Source of the DNA: Paenibacillus sp. NEAU-GSW1
Lineage (GTDB): Bacteria; Bacillota; Bacilli; Paenibacillales; Paenibacillaceae
Length of the DNA: 64,000 bases
Direction: 5' to 3'
Assembly: GCF_009737085.1 (NCBI RefSeq)
Contig: NZ_WOVL01000001.1
Location: forward strand, 62,001-126,000
A program made the translations under genes and the position numbers. The notes under the pieces are model-generated. The model was not told the DNA's origin and did no database searches. It saw only the letters and a list, made by a program, of their open reading frames with translations. How positions within the stretch are numbered: position 1 is the first letter of the stretch; every line of letters starts with the position of its first letter. Positions 27,739-36,375 of this stretch are shown one piece after another.

Positions 27739-28644
27739 ATGATAAAGGCAAATACGGACATAGCATGGCTGCCGCTGTATGAGGCGCTGGCCAGCTCAGT
27801 AAGGCTTTCCATCATCGATTTGCTTGCGGTCAATCCGATGAATGTAAAAGAGCTTGCAGAGGCGCTAGGCTTGAGCAGCGCGATTGTAACGATGCATATC
27901 CGCAAGCTGGAGAAGGCGGGAATTATCCAAACCAAGATGGTGCGGAAGCAGGGCGGTACGCATAAAATTTGCACGTTATCCGAACACGAAATCCAGATCG
28001 ACATTCCGCATCCTGCACAAGGCGCCGTCAAAATGCACGAAACGAGCATTCCAGTCGGCCACTATACGGAATATGAGGTCTATCCGACCTGCGGCATTGC
28101 TTCCCGTGAGAAAATGATCGGCCAATTTGACGATCCGCGCTTCTTCCTTGAGCCGGAACGGATGAACGCAGGCATTCTTTGGTTCGGGAAAGGGTATGTC
28201 GAATACAAAATACCGAATTACTTGCTGCCTGGTCAACGTCCAAGCGCACTTGAGCTTGTGATGGAAATCGGCTCCGAAGCGCCGGGAGTTAACGAGAATT
28301 GGCCTTCGGATATTGAATTTTCGTTGAATGGCGTTAGTATCGGCATATGGACAAGCCCTGGCGACTACGGAGATGAGCGCGGCAAATTTTCGCCGGCGTG
28401 GTGGCGGCTGGACGTTAACCAATACGGTCTGCTCAAGGTCATTCGCGTGCAAGAGGACGGAACCTTTATCGATGGACAGAAGGTTTCCGATGTATCAATA
28501 GACGATATCGAGCTGGACCGCAATCATTGGACGTTCCGCTTAGCAGTCAATGAAGATGCTGAACATGTCGGCGGCCTTACGTTATATGGAAAAGGCTTTG
28601 GCAACTACAATCAAGACATGATTTTCCGCGTTTACTACGAATAG
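27739..28644 (+). CDS. ArsR-type winged-helix regulator with large C-terminal domain
   Basis: 301 aa. Residues 8-75 form an ArsR-like winged helix (SVRLSIIDLLAVNPMNVKEL, GLSSAIVTMHIRKLEKAGI). Residues about 100-301 form a beta-rich domain with aromatic residues (AGILWFGKGYVEYKIPNYL, FSLNGVSIGIWTSPGDYGDE, FSPAWWRLD) that looks like a sugar- or polymer-binding jelly roll. No metal-binding Cys pair is present, so it is not a metal sensor. Position after abfA suggests control of arabinan use, but this is inference. AAGGAGG lies 15 bases before the ATG, rather far; no better start exists in frame. Confidence 0.8.
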   Translation: MIKANTDIAWLPLYEALASSVRLSIIDLLAVNPMNVKELAEALGLSSAIVTMHIRKLEKAGIIQTKMVRKQGGTHKICTLSEHEIQIDIPHPAQGAVKMHETSIPVGHYTEYEVYPTCGIASREKMIGQFDDPRFFLEPERMNAGILWFGKGYVEYKIPNYLLPGQRPSALELVMEIGSEAPGVNENWPSDIEFSLNGVSIGIWTSPGDYGDERGKFSPAWWRLDVNQYGLLKVIRVQEDGTFIDGQKVSDVSIDDIELDRNHWTFRLAVNEDAEHVGGLTLYGKGFGNYNQDMIFRVYYE

Positions 28645-28655
28645 CAGCAAAAGAA

Positions 28656-28700
28656 AGAGGAGGCTCGTACCGCCGCAGCGGTCAAGCCTCCTCTCTTCAT
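28656..28700. terminator. Bidirectional terminator between the ArsR-type gene and odhB
   Basis: AGAGGAGGCT pairs with AAGCCTCCTCT with an inner ACCGCC/GCGGT stem; it separates two convergent genes. Confidence 0.75.
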
Positions 28701-28712
28701 ATATCAGCCAGA

Positions 28713-29936
28713 TTAGCCTTCAAGCAGCAGCGTTTCTGGATCTTCGAGCATTTCTTTTACTTTAACGAGGAAGCGAACAGCTTCCGAACCGTCAACGATA
28801 CGATGGTCGTAAGTAAGCGCGATGTACATCATTGGACGGTTTTCCGAACGCTCAGCATCGATCGCAACCGGGCGGAGCTGGATTTTGTGCATACCCAGAA
28901 TACCAACTTGCGGTGCATTCAGAATTGGGGTGGAAAGCAGCGAACCGAATGTGCCGCCTTGCAGTTCAGCAAGACCGAGCGAGTTGTTGCGCGCTTTGCC
29001 GGCAAGATCAACGATTTGTTTCTCGATTTCAGCGAAGCTTAGGCGATCCGCGTCGCGAACGACTGGAACAACCAAACCTTCTTTCGCCGAAACGGCGATG
29101 CCGATATCGTAGAATTGTTTAGCAATAATGTCGTCGCCTTCGATTTCCGCATTCAGAAGCGGGAACTCTTTCAATGCGCCAACGACAGCTTTTGTGAAGA
29201 AGGACATAAAGCCGAGGTTCACATCATGCTTGTCGAAGAACGATTGCTTGCGGCGTTTGCGCAGGTCCATGATCGCGGACATATCGACTTCGTTAAATGT
29301 CGTCAGCATAGCAGCTGTGCGTTGCGCTTCTACGAGGCGGTTAGCGATCGTAGCGCGGCGGCGAGACATTTTTTTGCGCTCATAAGGCTTGTTCGAAGTG
29401 AAAGTCGGCTGAGCTGCTTTTGCCGGAGCTGCTGGCGCAGCAGGAGCGGATGCGGCAGGCTGCGAGCCGAACGAGCGAACGTCATCCGAGCTTACGCGGC
29501 TAAGCGACGATTGCGCTTGCGCAAGGTCGATGCCTTTTTCTCTTGCAAGCTTTCTAGCTGCAGGAGAAGCGTTCAGTTGGCCGCCATTGCTGGCCGCCGG
29601 CGCTTCTGCCGGAGCAGGAGCAGCCGCTGGTGCGGCTGCTTTTGGAGCTTCTGCTGCAGGTGCTGGAGCCGGTGCCGCTGCAGGAGCAGGAGCAGCGCCG
29701 CTGCCCGCTCCGATGCTGCCGATGACTTCGCCGATTTGAACGGTGTCGCCTTCATTGCGGGTAATTTCTTGCAGCACGCCGTCTTGCTCAGCGCTAATTT
29801 CAATGTTGACTTTGTCTGTTTCAAGCTCAAGAAGCACGTCGCCTTGTTTGACAGCGTCTCCTACTTTAACGACCCACTTGGAAATCGTACCTTCCGTAAT
29901 TGATTCGCCCATAGCCGGAACTATAATTTGTTGCAA
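28713..29936 (-). CDS. odhB: Dihydrolipoyllysine succinyltransferase, E2 of 2-oxoglutarate dehydrogenase
   Basis: 407 aa in the usual order: lipoyl domain (1-77) with lipoyl Lys42 in LELETDKVNIE, an Ala/Pro linker (78-115), the E3-binding domain (LNASPAARKLAREKGIDL), a second Ala/Pro linker, and the catalytic domain with the active-site His in TYDHRIVDGSEAV. It transfers the succinyl group to CoA in the TCA cycle. Five bases separate it from odhA upstream; co-transcription is certain from spacing. No lpd gene follows, so the E3 subunit is shared from elsewhere, as in Bacillus. Confidence 0.97.
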   Translation of the reverse strand: MQQIIVPAMGESITEGTISKWVVKVGDAVKQGDVLLELETDKVNIEISAEQDGVLQEITRNEGDTVQIGEVIGSIGAGSGAAPAPAAAPAPAPAAEAPKAAAPAAAPAPAEAPAASNGGQLNASPAARKLAREKGIDLAQAQSSLSRVSSDDVRSFGSQPAASAPAAPAAPAKAAQPTFTSNKPYERKKMSRRRATIANRLVEAQRTAAMLTTFNEVDMSAIMDLRKRRKQSFFDKHDVNLGFMSFFTKAVVGALKEFPLLNAEIEGDDIIAKQFYDIGIAVSAKEGLVVPVVRDADRLSFAEIEKQIVDLAGKARNNSLGLAELQGGTFGSLLSTPILNAPQVGILGMHKIQLRPVAIDAERSENRPMMYIALTYDHRIVDGSEAVRFLVKVKEMLEDPETLLLEG

Positions 29937-29941
29937 TGCGA

Positions 29942-32821
29942 CTACCTCCCCGAGTTAAGTGTTAGTGACGGATTATGTTTCAATGTTTGCAATAGAATGT
30001 GCTGCTGTTCAAATGTGTGAACTTGCTGGAAGCCGCTTGCCGTACTCGAACGTTCAGGGCGTCCAATATAGTTAACAGATACGCCTGCCGGCGCAACTTT
30101 GCGAATGCGCGGTTCCATGTAGCTCCAGGACCCCATGTTTTGCGGCTCTTCTTGCAGCCAGACGATTTCCTTCAAATTAGGGAAACGAGCGATAATGGCT
30201 GCAATTTCTTTATCCGGGAACGGATAAAGCTGTTCGACGCGTACAACGTGAATCCAGTCTTTATCTTCGCCGGCATCTTTCTCGATGGCTTCCTCGAGAT
30301 CGATGGCTACTTTGCCAGTCGCCAGAACGAGACGTTCTACGCGGTCGGGACGCGAACCGAGGCCCGGCTGTTCCAGAACAAGCTGGAAGGAGCCTTCGCT
30401 GAGCTCAGCCGCCGTCGAAGCGACGCGCGGATTGCGGATAAGGCTTTTCGGCGCCATAACGACGAGCGGACGAGCGTCTTCCGTTTCCGTAATGGATGCT
30501 TGGCGGCGCAACAGATGGTAATACTGCGCTGCGCTGGACAAGTTCGCCACGGTCCAGTTCTCTTCGCCGGAAAGCTGCAGGAAGCGTTCCAGACGAGCGC
30601 TGGAGTGCTCTGGTCCTTGGCCTTCATAGCCGTGAGGGAGGAGCATGACGAGACTCGATTTTTGCTGCCATTTCGAACGGCCGGCTGCGATGAACTGGTC
30701 GATCAGAACTTGAGCAACGTTGACGAAGTCGCCGAATTGAGCTTCCCAAATGACGAGCGTTTCCGGCGAAAATACGTTGTAGCCGTATTCGAAGCCCATT
30801 ACGGCTGCTTCGGACAGCGGGCTGTTATGAATCGCAAACGAAGCCTTCGCTTGCGGCAATTGATGAAGCGGGCAGAACGTCGCGCCTGTTTCCGGGTCAT
30901 GCAGGACAAGATTCCGATGCGCGAACGTTGCGCGTTCAGCATCTTGACCGCTGATACGGATCGGCTTGCCGTCAGCAAGAATCGTTGCGAACGCCAGCGT
31001 CTCGGCATGTGCCCAGTCGATTTTCTCGCCTTGATCAAGTGAAGTCGCGCGGCGTTCCAAAATGCGCTTCAGCTTCGGATAGATCGAGAAATTGTCCGGC
31101 CAGCGGAGCAGTTCATCGTTAATTTCGCGCAGCTGATCGACAGATACCGGAGTAATTGCGATGCCTTTTTCCGAATCGATGGAAGGCAATTGCGTTTGAT
31201 GAACAGGCTCTTTGCCGCTGTTCGCCTTCATTTCTTCATAGGCGTTTTTCAGCGTTTCGACAACTTCCTGTTTGATCGCTTCGGCTTCCGCTTCCGTAAT
31301 TTTACCGGCAGCAATGAGCTTGTCGATGTAAATACGGCTAACCGTCGGATGAGCTTTTACCTTTTTGTAAATGAGCGGTTGTGTTGTTTCCGGATCGTCC
31401 GTTTCGTTATGACCGTATTTACGGTAGCCGATCAAGTCGATCAGGAAGTCTTTCTTAAACGTTGTGCGATATTCGCTTGCCATCCGCGCAGCGGCGATTA
31501 CCGCTTCCGGATCGTCTGCGTTAACGTGAACGATCGGAATTTCATAGCCCTTCGCAACGTCACTCGCATAATGCGTCGAACGGGAGTCATGGCTTTCCGT
31601 CGTAAAGCCGATCTTATTGTTTGCGATGACGTGCAAAGTGCCGCCATGCTTGTAGCCTGTCAACTGAGCGAGGTTGAGCGTTTCCGCTACGATGCCTTCG
31701 CCCGGGAATGCAGCGTCGCCGTGAATAACGATCGTAGCTGCCGAATCGATGTTTTGCTCGGGGTAGCCCGGCTTGGTGCGGTCATCCTGTGCCGCGCGCG
31801 TAAAGCCTTCAACGACTGGATTGACATATTCCAAGTGGCTCGGGTTGTTGGCAAGCGTAATGCGAGTTTCAACCGTTTCGCCGGTTTTGATCGAGCGGTT
31901 AGCGCCCAAATGGTATTTCACGTCGCCGGTCCAGCCGTAGCTGATGCCGATCGAGCCTTCGCCCGGAACAAGCTTCTTGTTCGGCGAATGGTGGAACTCG
32001 GAGAAAATTTTGCTGTACGGCTTGCCCAGCACGTGAGCCAAAATGTTCAAGCGGCCGCGATGCGCCATGCCCATCAAGATGTGCTTGACGCCGTCGTTGG
32101 AAAGCTCGTGAACCATTTCGTCAACAAGCGCGACGAGAACGTCGTTGCCTTCAACGGAGAACCGTTTCGCGCCGACGAACGTACGTTGCAGGAAATCTTC
32201 AAACTGCTCAGCTTCGAAAAGTCTTTTCAGCAGCTTTTTCGATTCTTCAACCGTAAGCGCCGCATGCGGAATTTCTTTCTCTGCTTTTTGTTTCAGCCAC
32301 AAGCGTTCCGTTTCTTCATGCACATGGCTGAATTCGTAAGCGATTGTGCCTGTATAGGCTTTGCGAAGCTTCTCTATCGCTTCCAGACCGTTCGTCACGT
32401 CGGAAGGGGCTTTCGTCCATACGAGCTCGGCAGGAAGTTCCGCCAAGTCGGCAGGCGTTAAGCCGTAAGTTGCCGCATCGAGCATATTCGTGTTTGATTT
32501 CGGGCCGATGTCGAGCGGATCGATGTCCGCGGCGAGATGGCCGAAAGCGCGAATATTCCATACGAATTTGCCTGCAGCTACTAAATTTTGCAATACTTTA
32601 GGATTAATTTGGGCGTTGTTAGCGGACGAAGATACAATAGGAGCGCTCACTTGTCCTGCGTATTGAGGCGGCTCGCCCCAGCGCGCAAACAGCTCGCGGT
32701 ATTCCGCTACAACCGATTCAGGATTTTGCTTATACAATTCATATTGCTCTTGCACGTAGCCAAGGTTGGGCCCGTAATAAGATGCCCATGGATCTTGCTT
32801 GTGTTCATTGCCAGCTGACAT
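29942..32821 (-). CDS. odhA: 2-oxoglutarate dehydrogenase E1 component
   Basis: 959 aa thiamine-diphosphate enzyme that decarboxylates 2-oxoglutarate. Landmarks: short N-terminal helix binding E2 (DPWASYYGPNLGYVQEQYEL), AHRGRLNILAHVLGKPY, YHLGANRS, HGDAAFPGEGIVAETLNLA, GYRKYGHNETDDPE, the transketolase-like block HNSPLSEAAVMGFEYGYN and LLPHGYEGQGPEHSSARLER. Full length for the Bacillus type. ATG 32821 preceded by GGAGGT. An AT-rich stretch with TATAAT-like sequences lies about 65-80 bases upstream; a -35 could not be assigned. Confidence 0.97.
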   Translation of the reverse strand: MSAGNEHKQDPWASYYGPNLGYVQEQYELYKQNPESVVAEYRELFARWGEPPQYAGQVSAPIVSSSANNAQINPKVLQNLVAAGKFVWNIRAFGHLAADIDPLDIGPKSNTNMLDAATYGLTPADLAELPAELVWTKAPSDVTNGLEAIEKLRKAYTGTIAYEFSHVHEETERLWLKQKAEKEIPHAALTVEESKKLLKRLFEAEQFEDFLQRTFVGAKRFSVEGNDVLVALVDEMVHELSNDGVKHILMGMAHRGRLNILAHVLGKPYSKIFSEFHHSPNKKLVPGEGSIGISYGWTGDVKYHLGANRSIKTGETVETRITLANNPSHLEYVNPVVEGFTRAAQDDRTKPGYPEQNIDSAATIVIHGDAAFPGEGIVAETLNLAQLTGYKHGGTLHVIANNKIGFTTESHDSRSTHYASDVAKGYEIPIVHVNADDPEAVIAAARMASEYRTTFKKDFLIDLIGYRKYGHNETDDPETTQPLIYKKVKAHPTVSRIYIDKLIAAGKITEAEAEAIKQEVVETLKNAYEEMKANSGKEPVHQTQLPSIDSEKGIAITPVSVDQLREINDELLRWPDNFSIYPKLKRILERRATSLDQGEKIDWAHAETLAFATILADGKPIRISGQDAERATFAHRNLVLHDPETGATFCPLHQLPQAKASFAIHNSPLSEAAVMGFEYGYNVFSPETLVIWEAQFGDFVNVAQVLIDQFIAAGRSKWQQKSSLVMLLPHGYEGQGPEHSSARLERFLQLSGEENWTVANLSSAAQYYHLLRRQASITETEDARPLVVMAPKSLIRNPRVASTAAELSEGSFQLVLEQPGLGSRPDRVERLVLATGKVAIDLEEAIEKDAGEDKDWIHVVRVEQLYPFPDKEIAAIIARFPNLKEIVWLQEEPQNMGSWSYMEPRIRKVAPAGVSVNYIGRPERSSTASGFQQVHTFEQQHILLQTLKHNPSLTLNSGR

Positions 32822-33107
32822 CGTCAGATACCTCCGACTTTACGGATTTTGAAGTTCAAGGGACAGAAATGGAACTTACATATAAAATCATTATATTATA
32901 AACATGCCATCCAACTTAAATAACGATTATGTATCAATATTATCTTGAAAATAGATTGATTGCGCTATCATTCGACAATTGCGCGATGTTTTGCCTATTC
33001 ATTATGTCCATAACGGCTCAATTTCAACCCGTATTGCTTGCGTCACGATTGGCGATTCCGTTGTATAATGGATTTATACGGCTTTACGGGAGAAGAGAGG
33101 AACGAAC

Positions 33108-34064
33108 ATGACGCAAATAAAACAATTGATAAGCGGTGACGATTTTACCGGCTTTTATTTATTGAAGGAGCTAGAAGTGAAGCTGACGAACGGCGGCGCG
33201 CCAAAGGACTATTTCGATATTGTGCTGTGCGACGGAAGCGGGCAAATGGCAGCCAAGCTATGGGATGTATCGGCGACCGATAAGGAAACTTTTTTTCCGA
33301 TGGGGCTTGTTAAGGTTCAAGGTGTAGTACAGACCTATCGCGAAAAGCTGCAAATTAAAATTATCCGCATGAGGCTTGCGACTGCGGAGGACGGCGTGAA
33401 AATGACCGACTTCATCCGTTCGGCTCCAATCGCCCCGGTCGATCTTATTCATACGATTCAGCAGACGATGAACAGCATCGTTGATGAAGACATCCGCACA
33501 ATCGTTTCTTACTGCGTGTCCAAGGTAGAAGACAAGCTTGATCACTATCCGGCTGCCAAAATGCATCATCATGCCTATTTCGCCGGGCTCGCCTATCATA
33601 TCGTCCGCATGCTGGAAATCGGCGAATTTATTTGCGGCCAGCGGCCGTTTCTGAATGCCGATCTCATTAAAGCAGGCATTATTTTACACGATATTGCCAA
33701 GCCTGAGGAAATGATCGCACAGTTGGGCATCGTGACAGATTACAGTCTCCAAGGCAAGCTGATCGGACATATATCGCTTGCTTCGAATTGGATTACGGAA
33801 GCGGCGATTCGCTGCGGCATCGATTTGGACTCGGAAAAGGTGCTTGGCTTGCAGCATTTGGTGCTCTCGCATCATAATCTGGGAGAGTGGGGGAGTCCGG
33901 TGCAGCCGCAAACGGCGGAGGCCGTGGCGCTCCATCATATTGACGCCATGGATGCGAAGCTGCAAATGGTAGAGGACGCGCTTGAAGCGACGCCGGAGAC
34001 GGAACCGTGGACGCCGTTCATTCGGGGATTGGAAAATAAGCCGATTTATCGGATGAAGCTGTAA
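33108..34064 (+). CDS. yhaM: 3'-5' exoribonuclease YhaM
   Basis: 318 aa. N-terminal OB-fold domain (to about residue 95, ...YFDIVLCDGSGQMAAKLWD) and an HD-domain with HHHAYFAGLAYH, ILHDIAKPEEM and LSHHNLGEWGSPV as metal ligands. YhaM degrades single-stranded RNA (and DNA) from the 3' end in Bacillus. ATG 33108 follows GAGAGGAAC. A TATAAT (33064-33069) lies just upstream with a poor -35. It is divergent from odhA. Confidence 0.93.
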   Translation: MTQIKQLISGDDFTGFYLLKELEVKLTNGGAPKDYFDIVLCDGSGQMAAKLWDVSATDKETFFPMGLVKVQGVVQTYREKLQIKIIRMRLATAEDGVKMTDFIRSAPIAPVDLIHTIQQTMNSIVDEDIRTIVSYCVSKVEDKLDHYPAAKMHHHAYFAGLAYHIVRMLEIGEFICGQRPFLNADLIKAGIILHDIAKPEEMIAQLGIVTDYSLQGKLIGHISLASNWITEAAIRCGIDLDSEKVLGLQHLVLSHHNLGEWGSPVQPQTAEAVALHHIDAMDAKLQMVEDALEATPETEPWTPFIRGLENKPIYRMKL

Positions 34065-34150
34065 CGGCAGCTGCATTTTCAATCAGGCAGAAAATACACT
34101 ATATAGATAATGAGGAGCGGGCAAATGCGATGGACAGCCCGGAGCAATAA

Positions 34151-34837
34151 ATGACTGAACAATCGACAATGAAAACTTGCGTACACTGTCATGAATCCAA
34201 GCCGCTTGGCGAATTTTTGCGCCGCACGGGGCGACGCTCCGGGCAGCAATCGCGGCGCGGAGCTTGCCGCAATTGCCGGAAGCTTCGTCAAGTGTCGCCG
34301 GTAGCGGCGTCAGAGGCGCCTATTGCGGCGCCTGTCGCTGCAACAGCTGGCGGCGGTGCGCAATCGGCAGGAGCCGTCACTTGCGCCAAACCGGCGAGGA
34401 GCCGGCAACCGTTGCGGCCGCAGATCAGGCAACAGCGGCAGCCAAAGCCGGCTAATCATTCGCCGACCGACCCGTCCTGCTTGCGCCCTACTCGACAAGG
34501 GAAGATTTGGATGCGGGGCAAAACCGATAAAGGGCGGCGCTGGTATCAAGAGATCGATTTGGAGCTGGCTGTCATTCTCGTTAAAGAACGAGCGGCGGTC
34601 GTCGTCAACCGTCATACAATTCGCAGACTGTTCAGCAACAAGGACTTCCGCAAATATATATTGACGAGAGATCAATACACTTGCTATTTCTGCGGGGAAT
34701 ACGGCGATACGATCGACCATATGCTGCCTCGCGCCAAAGGCGGACATACGACGCCGGACAATTGCGTCTGCGCTTGCAATGCCTGCAATCAATCCAAGGC
34801 CGACAAGGATCTTGAACAATTTATGCGGGAAACGTAA
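34151..34837 (+). CDS. HNH endonuclease domain protein with N-terminal Cys motifs
   Basis: 228 aa. The N-terminus has two CxxC pairs (CVHCHESKPL and CRNCRK) that could bind zinc; residues 48-110 are a low-complexity Ala/Gln/Pro/Arg linker; the C-terminus is an HNH nuclease with YFCGEYGDTIDHMLPRAKGG and CNACNQSK (Cys ligands plus DH...N...). Similar stand-alone HNH proteins are common in Firmicutes with unknown roles. A stop codon directly precedes ATG 34151, and GGAG lies 6 bases before it. Not part of an obvious restriction or toxin locus. Confidence 0.82.
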   Translation: MTEQSTMKTCVHCHESKPLGEFLRRTGRRSGQQSRRGACRNCRKLRQVSPVAASEAPIAAPVAATAGGGAQSAGAVTCAKPARSRQPLRPQIRQQRQPKPANHSPTDPSCLRPTRQGKIWMRGKTDKGRRWYQEIDLELAVILVKERAAVVVNRHTIRRLFSNKDFRKYILTRDQYTCYFCGEYGDTIDHMLPRAKGGHTTPDNCVCACNACNQSKADKDLEQFMRET

Positions 34838-34847
34838 TGATAATAAT

Positions 34848-34902
34848 AAACGGGCAGCCCTGCAAGGTTCCATTGGACCTTGCGGGGCTGCCCGTTTTGT
34901 TG
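34848..34902. terminator. Terminator after the HNH gene
   Basis: AACGGGCAGCCC and GGGCTGCCCGTT with an inner GCAAGGT/ACCTTGC stem around CCATTGG, then TTTTG. It separates convergent genes and could serve both. Confidence 0.85.
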
Positions 34903-34911
34903 ATTTGCCGC

Positions 34912-35331
34912 TTATTCAAAGTCGTTCGCAATTCCGAAATTATAATTGCTGTTATATTCGTTATACTCGCTGCCGACATTAATCCCAATAAAGAAGAGAA
35001 TAATCAGGGCAGCGATAAGAACGCCATAGAATACCGTGCCGACGATGCTGCATACAAGTCCGGCAACTGCCATTCCTTTGCCTTGTTCGTCGCTTTTCTT
35101 AATTTCCTTCAACGCGATCGAGGACAAGAAAATGCCGATTATGCCGATGATGAATCCAGCATAAGGAACGATGATCGCACAAATGCCGAGCACAAGTCCG
35201 GCAATCGATTTCCCGTTCGTTTTCTTTGGGGGCTGCGGCATCGGTGTCCATTGCGGTTGATAGCCCGGAGGGGGCGGAGGCGAATAATGCGGCTGATTGC
35301 TCGGTCCGGAGCCGTTATTAAAGTCAGTCAA
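34912..35331 (-). CDS. DUF4190 membrane protein
   Basis: 139 aa. Pro-rich cytoplasmic N-terminus (HYSPPPPPGYQPQWTPMPQP), then two hydrophobic helical hairpins (SIAGLVLGICAIIVPYAGFI, GIIGIFLSS; MAVAGLVCSIVGTVFYGVLI, AALIILFFI) characteristic of DUF4190. Function unknown. TTG start at 35331 with GGGAGGAAC about 9 bases upstream. Confidence 0.8.
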   Translation of the reverse strand: MTDFNNGSGPSNQPHYSPPPPPGYQPQWTPMPQPPKKTNGKSIAGLVLGICAIIVPYAGFIIGIIGIFLSSIALKEIKKSDEQGKGMAVAGLVCSIVGTVFYGVLIAALIILFFIGINVGSEYNEYNSNYNFGIANDFE

Positions 35332-35416
35332 TTCAATGTTCCTCCCAATTAGACAGTTATAGCCACATTATAACTGCGTCGTCGAAAATATACTATTTAA
35401 AAATGCAACTTTTCTC

Positions 35417-36364
35417 CTAAAATAAACTCCAATCAAGCTCCTGAGCTATCGTTTCCAGCAATTGAACGCCTGCGATGCTGTTGCCCTTCGCGTTCAACGC
35501 CGGACCAACGACTCCGATGCCGTAGCGGCCTGGAACCATTGTCAGAATACCGCCGGACACGCCGCTTTTCGCAGGAAGGCCGACTTGAATCGCAAATTCG
35601 CCCGAGGCGTTGTACATGCCGCAGGTGGTCATAAACGTTTTGGCGATTTGCACGTAACGGCGCGGAATGAGTCTTTCGCCTGTAATCGGATCTGCGCCGT
35701 CGAACGCAAGCACGAGCGCCATTCTTGACAGATCCGCGCAATTGACGTTGATCGAGCAATGCCGGAAATAGACATCGAGAACTTCGTCGACATCACCCTC
35801 CAGAACGCCGTTGTCTTTCAGCAAATAACCCATCGAACGGTTTAAGTTCGCCGTCTCGGATTCCGAGCGGTAGACGTCTTCGTCGTAATCCAGCGAATCG
35901 TTGCTCGCAAGAGAGCGGAAAAAGCTTAGCACCCGTGCAGATTTCTCAGCTGGGCTGACGCCGTCAATAAGCGATGAAATCGCAATCGCTCCGGCGTTGA
36001 TCAACGGATTGAACGGAATGCCGGGGCGCACAAGCTCCAGCTTCAGCATGGAGTTGAAGTTATCGCCGGTCGGCTCCATCCCGACTTTGCTGAAGACCGC
36101 TTTCTCGCCCTTATCCATCAATGCCAAAATGAGCGTAAACACCTTCGAAATGCTCTGCATCGTAAATTGAAGCCCGCAGTCGCCTGCGGATAGCGCTTGT
36201 CCTTGCTTGTCCAATATGTAAATGCCAAGCGCATCGCTTGGCGCTTTGGAAAGCTCGGGAATATAGGCCGCAACGCGGCCGTTCGCTGAGCAGGGCAGGC
36301 TGGTTTTCACCCAGTCTTCCAGCCGCTCTTGCACAATTGTGAAATCTTTATCGATGTCTGACAT
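35417..36364 (-). CDS. glsA: Glutaminase (GlsA, beta-lactamase-like serine enzyme)
   Basis: 315 aa. Hydrolyses glutamine to glutamate and ammonia. Catalytic Ser71-x-x-Lys74 in MQSISKVFTL; other signatures are GRVAAYIPELSK, EPTGDNFNS, PFNPLINAGAI and GLPAKSGVSGGIL. Normal length, no signal peptide. It follows the M20 peptidase gene by 11 bases with an RBS (AAGGAGGG) overlapping that gene's stop, so the two are one operon, consistent with use of glutamine released from peptides (inference). Confidence 0.95.
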   Translation of the reverse strand: MSDIDKDFTIVQERLEDWVKTSLPCSANGRVAAYIPELSKAPSDALGIYILDKQGQALSAGDCGLQFTMQSISKVFTLILALMDKGEKAVFSKVGMEPTGDNFNSMLKLELVRPGIPFNPLINAGAIAISSLIDGVSPAEKSARVLSFFRSLASNDSLDYDEDVYRSESETANLNRSMGYLLKDNGVLEGDVDEVLDVYFRHCSINVNCADLSRMALVLAFDGADPITGERLIPRRYVQIAKTFMTTCGMYNASGEFAIQVGLPAKSGVSGGILTMVPGRYGIGVVGPALNAKGNSIAGVQLLETIAQELDWSLF

Positions 36365-36375
36365 CCCGACCCTCC

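Noticed and set aside
31190..32461. 423-codon ORF antisense to odhA
   Set aside because: Shadow frame; odhA is certain and the antisense protein is rich in Arg/Phe with no domain.
32929..33111. 60-codon ORF before yhaM
   Set aside because: No RBS, overlaps the yhaM promoter and RBS, not protein-like.
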